A stretch of DNA of 64,000 nt from Flexivirga aerilata (lineage in GTDB: Bacteria; Actinomycetota; Actinomycetes; Actinomycetales; Dermatophilaceae). Below are positions 41,863 to 50,368 of this stretch, in pieces. The first letter of the stretch is position 1, and each line of letters begins with the position of its first letter. The stretch covers positions 372,001 to 436,000 of the forward strand of contig NZ_JABENB010000002.1 of assembly GCF_013002715.1 (NCBI RefSeq), in the 5' to 3' direction. The notes below the pieces were generated by a model. That model was not told where the DNA came from and ran no database searches. It saw nothing but the letters and a program-made list of their open reading frames with translations. The translations under genes and the position numbers were made by a program.

Positions 41863-42975
41863 ATGACCCGAGCGAGTAGAGGTGCGGCGCTGCTCGTGCT
41901 GGGTGCTGCCGGGGCGGCGCTGGTGGGCTGGCTCTGCTGGGCGTTCGCCTACACGATCGGGCGGACGTCGGGCGGCGACCGGGCGATGGTCGTCGCGCTG
42001 GCCGGGCTCGCGCTCGCGATCGCGGCGGTCGTGCTGCTCAGCCCGCCGGTGCGCGACGCCGAGGTGGCGCTCGCCCGGCCGCTGCTCGGGGTGCAGCTCC
42101 CGCCGGTGCGCGACCGGCGGTCCTGGGACAGCCGGTGGCACGGCGCGGCCTGGGCGCTGTGGGTCGCGCTGGTCGGTGCGGTCGCCGCGGTCGTGCTGCT
42201 CAGCCTGGTGCCGCTCGGGGTCGGGCTGATCGTCGGTGGCGTGCAGGGCGACGGCGTATGGCGGGTGCCGCTCGGGCTGGTGCTGGTGCCGGCGGCGTTC
42301 GCGGTGCAGACCGTCTTCGGGCTGTTGCTGGTGCGGACGGCGCCGCGCTTCCTGGGACCGACCGCGGCCGACCGACTGGCGTACGCGGCGGACCGGGAGG
42401 CAGAGCTGGCGCAGGCCAACGCGCTCGCCCGCGAACTGCACGACAGTGTCGGGCATGCGCTGACCGCGGTCGACGTGCAGGCTCAGGCGGCCCTGCTGCA
42501 CCGGCCCGCGGGCCCGGTCGGCGACGCGCTGGAACGCATCCGGGCCACCACCGAGCGCGCCCTCGGCGAGTTGGACCAGCTGCTCGGAGACCTGCGGGGG
42601 AGCGCGGACGAATCCGCGAAAAGCGTTGTCACCGAAGAGGATCTGCGCCGTCTGGTGGCGGCTGTGCCCGGTCCGGTCGAGCTGACGGTGCGCGGCGACT
42701 TCGCGGCGCTCCCCGCGCGGGTGCGGCGCACGGCATACCGGGTGGTGCAGGAGGGGCTGACCAACGCAGCCAAGCACGGCACCGGCCCAGCGCAGGTGCG
42801 CGTCGAGGCCGGCGACGGTGCGGGGATCACCGTGACCAACGCGATCGGTGAGCCGTCGCCCGGTGGCGGCCGCGGGCTGCCCGGGCTGCGGGAACGGCTG
42901 CGGCTGGTGGGTGGCAGTCTGCAGGCCGGCGACCAGGAGGGGCAATGGGTGCTGACCGCCGTGATCCCGCAGTGA
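41863..42975 (+). CDS. NarL-type sensor histidine kinase
   Basis: A membrane histidine kinase (370 aa). About four transmembrane helices fill residues 8-160 with no large sensor loop. A HisKA_3 domain holds the phospho-accepting His193 in ARELHDSVGHALTAVD, and a HATPase domain holds the N-box VVQEGLTNAAKHG and the G-box GGGRGLPGLRERLRLVGG. The layout matches DesK/LiaS-like kinases that sense membrane or envelope stress. GTGA overlap with the response regulator gene makes the pair a coupled two-component system. The signal is unknown. Confidence 0.9.
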   Translation: MTRASRGAALLVLGAAGAALVGWLCWAFAYTIGRTSGGDRAMVVALAGLALAIAAVVLLSPPVRDAEVALARPLLGVQLPPVRDRRSWDSRWHGAAWALWVALVGAVAAVVLLSLVPLGVGLIVGGVQGDGVWRVPLGLVLVPAAFAVQTVFGLLLVRTAPRFLGPTAADRLAYAADREAELAQANALARELHDSVGHALTAVDVQAQAALLHRPAGPVGDALERIRATTERALGELDQLLGDLRGSADESAKSVVTEEDLRRLVAAVPGPVELTVRGDFAALPARVRRTAYRVVQEGLTNAAKHGTGPAQVRVEAGDGAGITVTNAIGEPSPGGGRGLPGLRERLRLVGGSLQAGDQEGQWVLTAVIPQ

Positions 42976-43634
42976 ACTCCGACGTGCAGCCCGACGTGCA
43001 GCCCGACGCCGCAGTGCGGGTGCTGGTCGTCGACGACGACGCGATGGTGCGCGACGGTTTTGCCGCGATCATCGGCAGCCAGGACGACCTCATCGTCGTC
43101 GGCACCGCCGCCGACGGGGTCGACGCGATCGCAGCCGCGCGGGAGCTGCGCCCGGATGTCGTCGTGATGGACGTGCGGATGCCGGCACTGGACGGCATCG
43201 AGGCCACTCGCCGCCTCCTCGGGCTGCCCGCGCCACCGCGGGTGCTGGTGGTGACCACGTTCGAGCACGACTCCTACGTGTATGACGCGCTGCTCGCGGG
43301 CGCGTCCGGCTTCCTGCTGAAACGCGCGGGCGCCGAGCAACTGCTGCTCGCGGTCCGCACGCTGGCCCGCACCGACGCGGTGCTCTTCCCGGCCGCGATC
43401 CGCGACCTCGTGGCCGCTCGCCGCACGCGCCGGGCGCTGCCGCAACTCACCGCGCGCGAGCAGGAGGTGCTGCGGCTGCTCGCCACCGGCCTCTCCAACG
43501 CCGAGATCGCCGCCGAGCTGGTCGTCGGCGCCGAGACGGTGAAGTCGCACGTCACCGCGCTGCTGGCCAAGCTCGGGGTGCGGGATCGCACCCAGGCGGT
43601 GATCGCCGCCTACGAGTCGGGCTTCGTGGGCTGA
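42972..43634 (+). CDS. NarL/LuxR-type response regulator
   Basis: A 220-residue response regulator. The receiver domain begins at RVLVVDDDAMVRDGF, with phospho-acceptor Asp67 in VVMDVRMPALDG and the conserved Lys in SGFLLKRAG. The C-terminal LuxR helix-turn-helix reads LTAREQEVLRLLATGLSN and AETVKSHVTALLAKLGVRDR. GTG 42972 overlaps the kinase stop. A start 27 nt upstream is possible. A 12-nt direct duplication gives DVQPDVQPD at the N-terminus. Likely targets are its own operon or the divergent membrane gene. Confidence 0.93.
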   Translation: MNSDVQPDVQPDAAVRVLVVDDDAMVRDGFAAIIGSQDDLIVVGTAADGVDAIAAARELRPDVVVMDVRMPALDGIEATRRLLGLPAPPRVLVVTTFEHDSYVYDALLAGASGFLLKRAGAEQLLLAVRTLARTDAVLFPAAIRDLVAARRTRRALPQLTAREQEVLRLLATGLSNAEIAAELVVGAETVKSHVTALLAKLGVRDRTQAVIAAYESGFVG

Positions 43635-43656
43635 GCCGGGCTTGGGGTGGCCGTCG

Positions 43657-44262
43657 TCACCCGGTCGCCGTGCGGCCGGCCTGGAAGCGGCGCAGCCAGT
43701 CCCAGCCGGTGCCGTCGAACGCCCCGCTGCGGTCGCGCACCGCCCGAAAAACCTGCCGGGTGTCCTGCTCGGCCCGTGCAACGACATCGTCCGGGTAGCC
43801 GAATTGCCTTCGGTGCTCGGCGAATTCGTCCTCGTCGTCGACGAACGTGAAGCCGTCGACCCGCTGGATGACGTCCAGGTCGAGATCGATCATCGTGACC
43901 CGCCAGCCGCTCTCGTCATACGACCAGGTCGGGGTGGTGGTGATGTCGACGTAGACCGCGATGCGCTGCGCCTCGGCCTGGTCGTTGAAGGCCGGCGTCC
44001 AGCCCGCGTCGGGGAAAAGCGAGATCGAGTCGCAGTTGATGTCGAAGGCAGCTCCCGGCCGCTCGAAGTGCGTCCCGGCCGGGACCGCGACCCAGACGCC
44101 GTGCTCGTCGACCCCGGCGACGACGCCGTCGCTCTGCCAGTGCGGTGAACCGTCCCACTTGCGGTAGTCGACGTGCACCGGGGTACCGGGCTCGCTCGGC
44201 CGGTCAGTGCGCGTCCGGTCGGTGCTCGTCCGGTCGGTGGGCCGGTCAGGTGGTCGGGGCAT
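43657..44262 (-). CDS. DUF402 (Ntdp/FomD-like) family protein
   Basis: A 201-residue protein of the DUF402 family. In firmicutes and streptomycetes, members such as Ntdp and FomD hydrolyse nucleoside di- or triphosphates or CMP-conjugates with metal-binding Asp/Glu residues. Here the conserved acidic motif regions are YVDITTTPTWSYDESG, DLDLDVIQRVDGFTFVDDEDEF and FGYPDDVV. The first 22 residues are a repetitive Asp/Arg/Thr stretch (DRPTDRTSTDRTRTDRP) from a short tandem DNA repeat, probably disordered. The convergent response regulator ends 22 nt away. Confidence 0.8.
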   Translation of the reverse strand: MPRPPDRPTDRTSTDRTRTDRPSEPGTPVHVDYRKWDGSPHWQSDGVVAGVDEHGVWVAVPAGTHFERPGAAFDINCDSISLFPDAGWTPAFNDQAEAQRIAVYVDITTTPTWSYDESGWRVTMIDLDLDVIQRVDGFTFVDDEDEFAEHRRQFGYPDDVVARAEQDTRQVFRAVRDRSGAFDGTGWDWLRRFQAGRTATG

Positions 44263-44347
44263 GGTCGGAGGTTACCGATCTGGTCCGACATTCAATCGTT
44301 CGCCCGTTTTCCGCGCGCAGCGGGCTCGCACGGTGCAGGGTAGAGGT

Positions 44348-45190
44348 GTGTTACGCACTCTCAGCGCCGCGCGGACCCTCGGTCCGGGCGACTACAACGC
44401 GGCGCTCGACCTGTGCGCGACCGACCCCCTGGCCAACGTCTTCGTCGCGGCCCGTCTGATCGAGGGCGGACCGACGTTCACCGGGTCGCTGCTCGGGGTC
44501 GAGGCGTCGCGGCAGTTGCGTTCGCTGTGCTGGATCTCCGCCAACGTCGTGCCGGTTGCCGCCGACGGTGAGGCGCTCGACGCGTATGCCGCGCGGTTGC
44601 GCCGCAAACGCCGCCGCTGCTCGTCGATCTTCGGTGACTCCGAGCAGGTGCTCGGCCTGTGGTCGCGGCTGGAGCGGCACTGGGGCGGCGCGCGGTCGGT
44701 GCGCCCGGATCAGCCGATGATGGCGGTGTCGACCGCGCCGCTGCTCTCCGGTCGGCCGATCGACTCGCGGGTGCGCCCGGCGCGGGTGGACGAGGTCGAC
44801 ATCGTGCTGCCGGCGTCGGCGCGGATGTTCACCGAGGAGATCGGCTATGCGCCATACCTCGGCTCCGACCGCGACTACCGGCGGATGGTCGCCGCGTTGA
44901 TCCGGGCCGGCCACACGTTCGTGATCGTCGAGGACGGCCGGGTCATCTTCAAGGCCGACATCGGCTCGCTCGCGTCTGGGGTCGCGCAGATCCAGGGCGT
45001 GTGGGTGGCGCCCGACCGCCGTGGGCAGGGCGTCGCCGTACCCGCGATGAATGCGGTCGTGCAGCAGGTCATCGACACCATCGCGCCGACGGTGACGCTC
45101 TACGTCAACGCCTACAACGAACCGGCCCTGCGCACCTACCATGCGGCTGGGTTCCGGCAGGTCAGTCGGTTCGCGACCGTCATCCTCTAG
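44348..45190 (+). CDS. GNAT N-acetyltransferase with DUF4081 N-terminal domain
   Basis: A 280-residue protein with an N-terminal DUF4081-like part (LGPGDYNAALDLCATDPLAN, then FVAARLIEGG) and a C-terminal GNAT acetyltransferase domain (VWVAPDRRGQGVAVPAMN is the acetyl-CoA loop, followed by LYVNAYNEPALRTYHAAGF). This gene commonly follows ispG in actinobacteria, although here about 5 kb intervenes. Its acetyl acceptor is unknown. GTG 44348 stands 6 nt after a CAGGGT element, suggesting a leaderless transcript. Confidence 0.85.
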   Translation: MLRTLSAARTLGPGDYNAALDLCATDPLANVFVAARLIEGGPTFTGSLLGVEASRQLRSLCWISANVVPVAADGEALDAYAARLRRKRRRCSSIFGDSEQVLGLWSRLERHWGGARSVRPDQPMMAVSTAPLLSGRPIDSRVRPARVDEVDIVLPASARMFTEEIGYAPYLGSDRDYRRMVAALIRAGHTFVIVEDGRVIFKADIGSLASGVAQIQGVWVAPDRRGQGVAVPAMNAVVQQVIDTIAPTVTLYVNAYNEPALRTYHAAGFRQVSRFATVIL

Positions 45191-45332
45191 GATCGCCGAG
45201 CGTCGCTCCCGGAGCGCCACGTCGGTGAGCGCCATTCCGCTGAGCGTCACGCCGGGGCGCGGCTCTGGGCAGACCGCCCGACATCCGGGCCGAGGCCTGG
45301 GTGGCTCGCCGCTGCCTGGCAGAGTGGGCGGC

Positions 45333-45722
45333 ATGACTCAGCCATTGCGTCCGACCGCCAAGGTGCTGGTCGCTGCCTTCGCCGGATCCGGGATCATTCA
45401 CCTGGTGCGCCCGCAGGTCTTCGAGCCGATCGTGCCGCCGCAGTTGCCGCGTGCGCGTGAGCTCGTCTATGCCTCCGGTGTCGCCGAACTGGCTTGTGCG
45501 GCAGGGCTTTTGCTGCCCCGCACCCGGCAGATTGCCGGGAAGGCATCGGCCGGGCTCCTGGTGGGGGTGTTGCCGGCGAACCTGCAGATGACCCTCGACG
45601 CCGGGCGCGCCGTCGCCGCCAAGGGTGCGGCCGTGCCCAGGGTCGGCTTCTTCGCCGGCACGGTTGCCCGGTTGCCGTTGCAGTGGCCGCTGATCCGGGC
45701 CGCCTGGACGGCCGGTCGCTGA
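45333..45722 (+). CDS. DoxX-like membrane protein
   Basis: A 129-residue membrane protein with about three to four helices and the DoxX-like pattern AAFAGSGIIHLVRPQVFEPIVPP, then LVYASGVAELACAAGLLLP. Function is unknown. Some DoxX-family members take part in membrane thiol or oxidative-stress complexes. CAGAGT stands 7 nt before the ATG. Intergenic 45191-45332 shows only short GAGCG-type repeats. Confidence 0.78.
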   Translation: MTQPLRPTAKVLVAAFAGSGIIHLVRPQVFEPIVPPQLPRARELVYASGVAELACAAGLLLPRTRQIAGKASAGLLVGVLPANLQMTLDAGRAVAAKGAAVPRVGFFAGTVARLPLQWPLIRAAWTAGR

Positions 45723-45833
45723 GTCGGGTCTCCGGGTCGTCGGGACGGTCACCGCTGCGTAGCCGTCGGCATCGACGGGCCGAGTCGCAAGGACATCCAC
45801 GCAAAGGCTCGCTGTCCAGCACCGGGTAGCCGT

Positions 45834-47282
45834 TCATGCTGCGGCGTGGGCGTGGCCGGGCATGCGGCCGGGGGTGAGATCCCAGGTGACGCCGTCGGGA
45901 CGGACGTGTGCCATGAACCCGTGTCGGTGGACTTCCTGATGATGTCGGCAGCACAGGATGGCCGAGTTGGTGAGGCTGGTTTCGCCGCCGGCCCACCAGG
46001 GTCTGACGTGATGGACTTCGCAGAAACCCGGTGGCCGATCACAGCCGGGGAAGGTGCACCCGCCATCGCGTATGACGACAGCCGCGCGTAAACCCTTGGT
46101 GACCAGGCGTTCTCGCCGGCCCACATCCATCGGTTGGCTGGGTCCGCCGAGGACCGCGGGGATCAGGTCCGCGTCACAGGCGGCGCGGCGGGCGGCTCCG
46201 GCATCGAGCACGTCACCGCCCGGGGTGGTCGCCCCGCCGAGCCCGTCGGTCAACGCCGACAGTTCCATGGTCAGCAGGATCGTCGCCGCCGACCCGACCG
46301 GCGCGACCTCACCGGCGGCAACTTTCGCGCCTGCAGCGATCAGCTCCATCAACGCATCCGCGCGGCGCTTGCCCGGAGTTCGGTCGTCCCGCACGGTTTC
46401 GCTGGTGCTGGTGCTGGTGCTGGTGCTGGTGCCTTTGCCGCGCGGCTCGCCGGCCTCGCCCGTGCCGTGTTCGTTGTGTGATCCGGTGGGCCCGGAACCG
46501 CCGGTGTCGGCGGTGTCGGCGGTGGCGGGTCGTGGTGCGGACCCGGCCGTGATCGCGGCCTTCAAGATCGCAGCATTCGCGGGTGCCAACTCCGCGACCA
46601 ACCGGGTCATCCCGGTAGCGGTCTTGCCCCAGGTGAGGGTTTCAACGTGTTCGAGTTTCGCGTCCTGCGCGGAGAGGGCTTCGGTGGCGTAGGTCGCGAG
46701 GATCTTCCGCGTCAAGGCCTGCACCCCACGTGCACCCAACGCCGGGTCGAGTTGGAGGAACCAGGCCAGCACTTCACCGCGGTCGGCGGTCGGGATGACC
46801 GGCGCCACCTTGTCTGCATTGATCAACGCCGCCCGCGCGGTCGACACCGTGCACGAACCTCGTGCGACCGCGGCGGCGATGACTGCGTTCTTGCGCTCCC
46901 GGCACGCCTCGGCGACTACCGCGATCGTCTTCGCCTCGACCGGTTCGATCGGCACCCCGGATGCTTCGGCGTGACGGCATACCCACTGGGTGGTGTTCGC
47001 CGCTATCGAGCTCGCGACCGTGCCCCGATCCACCGCATCAGCAGTCACCACCGCAGCAACCTGCGCCGAACGCCCATGCAACCGCAACAACACCTGCGTC
47101 AACGACTCCACCTGGGCGTCCCCGAGTTGATGGATCAGGGCGGGCATCTCGTCAACGACCGCTACGAGCGTCTCCAACTCCTGCAGCGCGACTGGCCCGC
47201 GACCCGGCTCAACCGGCCCCCGCACATCACCCTCCGGCGCGCCGGGGCGCTCGGGCAGCGGCACAGCAGAATCGAGAGACAT
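45834..47282 (-). CDS. HNH endonuclease with DUF222 domain
   Basis: A 482-residue member of the actinobacterial DUF222/13E12-repeat HNH family. The long N-terminal DUF222 region covers about residues 30-330. The C-terminal HNH motif has two Cys-containing zinc positions (CTFPGCDRPPGFCEVHHVRP and AILCCRHHQEVHRHG). A Ser-Thr repeat (STSTSTSTSE) sits in a linker. Members occur in multiple copies in actinobacterial genomes, and their role is unresolved. ATG 47282 has AAGGAGA 8 nt upstream. A longer in-frame N-terminus lacks family similarity. Confidence 0.9.
   Translation of the reverse strand: MSLDSAVPLPERPGAPEGDVRGPVEPGRGPVALQELETLVAVVDEMPALIHQLGDAQVESLTQVLLRLHGRSAQVAAVVTADAVDRGTVASSIAANTTQWVCRHAEASGVPIEPVEAKTIAVVAEACRERKNAVIAAAVARGSCTVSTARAALINADKVAPVIPTADRGEVLAWFLQLDPALGARGVQALTRKILATYATEALSAQDAKLEHVETLTWGKTATGMTRLVAELAPANAAILKAAITAGSAPRPATADTADTGGSGPTGSHNEHGTGEAGEPRGKGTSTSTSTSTSETVRDDRTPGKRRADALMELIAAGAKVAAGEVAPVGSAATILLTMELSALTDGLGGATTPGGDVLDAGAARRAACDADLIPAVLGGPSQPMDVGRRERLVTKGLRAAVVIRDGGCTFPGCDRPPGFCEVHHVRPWWAGGETSLTNSAILCCRHHQEVHRHGFMAHVRPDGVTWDLTPGRMPGHAHAAA
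46401..46430. repeat. five-fold hexanucleotide repeat in the HNH gene
   Basis: GCTGGT is repeated five times. On the coding strand it encodes alternating Ser-Thr. Unit changes keep the reading frame, so it can vary linker length without phase switching. Confidence 0.8.
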
Positions 47283-47325
47283 GGACCGAATCTCCTTCCG
47301 CCGCAGTGGTTTTCGTCGTGTGATC

Positions 47326-47331
47326 ATCATA
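47326..47331 (-). promoter_or_regulatory. -10 element of the DUF222-HNH gene
   Basis: TATGAT on the minus strand is the closest match to the -10 consensus in the window and would give a 5' leader of about 37 nt including the AAGGAGA site. The rest of the gene-free stretch 47283-47507 shows nothing recognisable. Confidence 0.4.
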
Positions 47332-47507
47332 CCGCGAAGCACCGACAATGGACATATGTTCGAGGAGAAGATTCCGTCTGATCACTCCCTAACTGTGCAG
47401 CAATCGCCAGTCGGTGGACCGACTGCTCACTGTTCACCCGACCCCGTCAGCGTGAGCACGGCCGGGGGCCGTGGGCATCGCAGCCACGGGAACGCTCGAC
47501 GGAGCCA

Positions 47508-48878
47508 CTACTCCCGCTGCCACCACTCGGGAACATCGGCGCCGTATCGCGTTGGTGCGGTGGGATATTCGAGCGGCACGTCACCGGCGAAAACGGGCGG
47601 CCGCACCCCCTCCAGCAGGCCGTATGACGAATCAGCCTGCTCCAGCCACAGCGGGCAGTCGGGGCCGTCGAACGCATCCGCGTCCACCGTCCCTCCGACG
47701 GCGGGCGCCTGCAGCAACCAGTCGGCGGTGCGCGCGAGCGCCAGACGTGCGGAGGCACCACCCTCCTGCGGGCGCCGGCTGAGCAGTCGCATCGCGCTGG
47801 TCGCCATCAGGTAGCCGGTGGCGTGGTCGAGTGCCTGCACGGGAAGGGCGCCGGGAGTGCCATCCGCTGCGGCATACCGGCTGGCGATCCCGGTGACCGC
47901 CTGCACGATGCTGTCGAAGCCGCGCTGCGTCGCCCACGGCCCGGTGTCACCCCATGCGGACAGCTCCACCACGACCAGGTGCGGGTGACCGGCGAGCAGC
48001 GAATCCCGGTCAAGGCCGAAGCGTTTCAGCGCTCCCGGCCGGTAGGACGACAGCACGATGTCCGCCGACCCGGCCAGCTCGCGGGCGGTCGCCAACTGGT
48101 CGTCGGAGCCGAAGTCGAGCACCGTGCTCCGTTTGGCGAAACCGGTGTCCAGATGCTGCCCGAGCAGCTCGGGCATCGCCGGGGGGTCGACGCGCAGCAC
48201 GTCGGCACCGAGCGCGCCGAGGAAGCGGGCGGCGGTCGGGCCGGCGATCACCCGCGTCAGGTCGAGTACGCGAATCCCGCTGAGCGGCAACGAGACCGAT
48301 GGCTCAAGCGGTCGGACTGCGCCGGTCGGAGTGCCGACGGTGACCAGTCCGGTGCCGGCGATCGCGGCGGCATGGTGCGGATGCTCACGCCAGGCATCCG
48401 GACTGCGCACCGCGCCCGCGATGCCACCGGCCGCGCGCACGGCTGCCTCGACCTCGAGGGCTGCGCGCGAGCGCACGGCCGCTGCGACGCCCGCACGATC
48501 GCCCGCCTGATCGCCCGCGCGCCCGTTCGCGTCGAGCACCCGCCGCAGCACCTCGGCATGATGCGGGTAGTTGCCGTGCAGCCGCACCCAGCCGTCGGCC
48601 GCAGCGAAGAAGCCGGACAACTCGGCCCATTCGGCGACCGGCGAGCCGTCGACCCGCAGCCGGCCGATGGACCCGAAGGACGCGCCCACCAGGCCACTCG
48701 CCACCCAGCCGCTCCAGGGGCAATCGCGAGCAATCGCAACGGTGTTCGCCGCCGACACGGCGGCCCGCACGCTCCCGACCGCCAGCCCCTCGACGTCGAG
48801 CGGGCCGTCCCACCACCGGCGCGGTCCGCGCACCTGTGCGGTCGTCGGCCAGGGCAGCGGCAAGGTCGGCCAGGTCAC
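47508..48878 (-). CDS. CoA-transferase family III protein
   Basis: A 456-residue family III CoA-transferase (CaiB/BaiF type), which moves CoA between carboxylic acids. The canonical core begins in the second half (RVLDLTRVIAGPTAARFLG, GADVLRVDPPAMPEL, FAKRSTVLDFGSDD, VVVELSAWGDTGPWA, RGFDSIVQAVTGIA). A preceding 200-residue part looks like a second partial copy (WPTLPLPWP and LHGNYPHHAEVLRRVLD), as in two-domain members. The GTG start overlaps the stop of the PPOX gene (GTGA). The substrate acid is unknown. Confidence 0.85.
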   Translation of the reverse strand: MTWPTLPLPWPTTAQVRGPRRWWDGPLDVEGLAVGSVRAAVSAANTVAIARDCPWSGWVASGLVGASFGSIGRLRVDGSPVAEWAELSGFFAAADGWVRLHGNYPHHAEVLRRVLDANGRAGDQAGDRAGVAAAVRSRAALEVEAAVRAAGGIAGAVRSPDAWREHPHHAAAIAGTGLVTVGTPTGAVRPLEPSVSLPLSGIRVLDLTRVIAGPTAARFLGALGADVLRVDPPAMPELLGQHLDTGFAKRSTVLDFGSDDQLATARELAGSADIVLSSYRPGALKRFGLDRDSLLAGHPHLVVVELSAWGDTGPWATQRGFDSIVQAVTGIASRYAAADGTPGALPVQALDHATGYLMATSAMRLLSRRPQEGGASARLALARTADWLLQAPAVGGTVDADAFDGPDCPLWLEQADSSYGLLEGVRPPVFAGDVPLEYPTAPTRYGADVPEWWQRE

Positions 48879-49528
48879 GTCGTGGGGTAGAGCTGTGCGG
48901 CGTATCGCTGCTCGGCGTAGTGCGCCTCGACCTCGGCCGGGTCGTCGCCCTTGCGCCACAGCTCCTTGGCGACGTCGGCGTAGAGGCGCACCGCCTCCGG
49001 CGCCCAGGTGTCCGGCTTCCACACTCCGGCGCGCATGAACGCCTTCGGGCAGTGGTAGAAGACCTCCTCCACGTGCACGATCGTTGCCAGCGTCGGCCGG
49101 TGACCCTTGACGACGAGGTCGTCGAAGAACGGGCCGTCGGTGACCAACTGGGCAATTCCGTTGACCCGCAACGTGTCTCCGCGACCGGGGATCACAAAGT
49201 TGAGCCCGATGTGCGGGTTGGCCAGGATGTTGTGGAAGCCGTCCATGCGCTTGTTGCCGGCGCGCTCGGGGATGACGATCGTGTGGTCGTCGAGCACCAG
49301 CGCCAGGCCGTTGGGGTCGCCCTTCGGCGACACGTCGCACCGGCCGTCGGGGGTCGCCGTGCCGACGAAGACCAGCGGTGATGCGGCCAGCCACTCCTTG
49401 TCGAGCGGGTGCAGCACGTCGCGCACCTTGTCGCGGACCGCCGGCTCGGGCGTGCCGAGGAGCTCCAGCTGCGCGACGTCGGTGATCGTCGGCAGGCCGG
49501 CGTAGGGGTTGCGGCTCTCGTCATACAC
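48875..49528 (-). CDS. pyridoxamine 5'-phosphate oxidase-family FMN/F420 protein
   Basis: A 217-residue split-barrel flavoprotein of the PPOX family, close to the MSMEG_1061-like group. Seen are PLVFVGTATPDGRCDVSPKG, the cofactor-binding LVLDDHTIVIPERAGNKRMDG, NPHIGLNFVIPG and the C-terminal extension EVFYHCPKAFMRAGVW. It may use FMN or F420, and an F420 gene (cofC) is present in this genome. The substrate is unknown. It lies between a maleylpyruvate-isomerase-like gene (4 nt upstream) and a CoA-transferase gene. Confidence 0.85.
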   Translation of the reverse strand: MYDESRNPYAGLPTITDVAQLELLGTPEPAVRDKVRDVLHPLDKEWLAASPLVFVGTATPDGRCDVSPKGDPNGLALVLDDHTIVIPERAGNKRMDGFHNILANPHIGLNFVIPGRGDTLRVNGIAQLVTDGPFFDDLVVKGHRPTLATIVHVEEVFYHCPKAFMRAGVWKPDTWAPEAVRLYADVAKELWRKGDDPAEVEAHYAEQRYAAQLYPTT

Positions 49529-49532
49529 CGGT

Positions 49533-50309
49533 CTAGCTCCACTCCACTCGCATGTTGTCCCGCCAGAAGCCGATCACGTCCAGCCCGTCCTGGCCGATCT
49601 GGCGGCCACGGTTCCAGAGCCCGAGGTAGAGCTCGGCGGCGGTGCCGGTCCAGGTCGAGTCCGCCCGGTCGGGCAGCCCGAGGTCGCAGGTCGTGCCGTC
49701 GGGGGAGAGGCGCAAGGTCCAGCTCTGCTCGACGTCGTCCGGCTGCACTGCGACGCTGATCGGGCGACTGGTGAGCATCGACTCCTTGCGGCGCGTGGCG
49801 AACCCGCGGAGCAGCTCGTCGATGCCGTCCGCCGCGATCCGCGGGTCGAGCTCGGCGTCCGCGGCCGACGGCACCTGCCCGAGCCGGGCCGCCAGGGCGT
49901 CGAACGCGTGCACCGTCGTCTCGTGACACTGCCGCCGCGCCCAGGCCAGGCGGGACTCGGGGGCGTCGTTGAGGAAGAAGAACACGTCGAGGTCGGCCGG
50001 GGCGTCGCGCAGGGCGCGCTCCAGGGCGTCCGACCCGGCGAGCAGCCAGCCACCAGGGTCGGTCTGCTGCATCCCCTCCTCCTCCAGCCCCGCGCTGTAT
50101 GACGGGGCCTTCGCCGCCTCGTCGCCACGGATGACGGCGGTCGCCCACCGGTGCACCATCCCGGTGTGCGCGATGAGCTGGAGGGCCGACCACTGCGGGC
50201 AGGTCGGCACCATCGACTCCTCGGGCAGCTCCGCGGTGTCCTCGCGTAGGCGGGCCGCCGCCGTCGCGAGGCCGTCCAGGTAGTCGTCGAGCGCTAGCGA
50301 AGCAGGCAT
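49533..50309 (-). CDS. maleylpyruvate isomerase-family (DinB-like, mycothiol-dependent) protein
   Basis: A 258-residue protein of the mycothiol-dependent maleylpyruvate isomerase family. The N-terminal DinB-like four-helix domain has CPQWSALQLIAHTGMVHRWA and a metal-binding His pair completed by RRQCHETTVHAFDAL. The C-terminal part is the small MDMPI_C domain (LRLSPDGTTCDLGL to LYLGLWNRG). The activity in this genome is unknown. TACGGT lies 6 nt before ATG 50309, implying a leaderless transcript. It starts a three-gene run with the PPOX and CoA-transferase genes. Confidence 0.85.
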   Translation of the reverse strand: MPASLALDDYLDGLATAAARLREDTAELPEESMVPTCPQWSALQLIAHTGMVHRWATAVIRGDEAAKAPSYSAGLEEEGMQQTDPGGWLLAGSDALERALRDAPADLDVFFFLNDAPESRLAWARRQCHETTVHAFDALAARLGQVPSAADAELDPRIAADGIDELLRGFATRRKESMLTSRPISVAVQPDDVEQSWTLRLSPDGTTCDLGLPDRADSTWTGTAAELYLGLWNRGRQIGQDGLDVIGFWRDNMRVEWS

Positions 50310-50315
50310 GGACCG

Positions 50316-50321
50316 ACCGTA
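50316..50321 (-). promoter_or_regulatory. -10 element, leaderless start of the maleylpyruvate isomerase-like gene
   Basis: TACGGT on the minus strand ends 6 nt before ATG 50309. Confidence 0.42.
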
Positions 50322-50344
50322 TCGCTGACCCTGGTGCCGATGTC

Positions 50345-50361
50345 CTACTCGTGAGTAGCCT
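50345..50361 (+). promoter_or_regulatory. palindrome and -10 element before the aidB-like gene
   Basis: CTACTCGTGAGTAG (50345-50358) has perfect 6-nt arms. It overlaps TAGCCT (50356-50361), a -10 element 7 nt before ATG 50369. A repressor bound to it would block the promoter. Confidence 0.42.
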
Positions 50362-50368
50362 GGGTCAC

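Noticed and set aside
45191..45332. Possible tRNA or small RNA in the gap before the DoxX-like gene
   Set aside because: Only short GAGCG-type repeats. No cloverleaf or terminator-ended structure.
45834..47282. HNH gene as part of a restriction or phage defence island
   Set aside because: DUF222-HNH genes are scattered in actinobacterial genomes, and no methyltransferase, helicase or other defence partner is adjacent.
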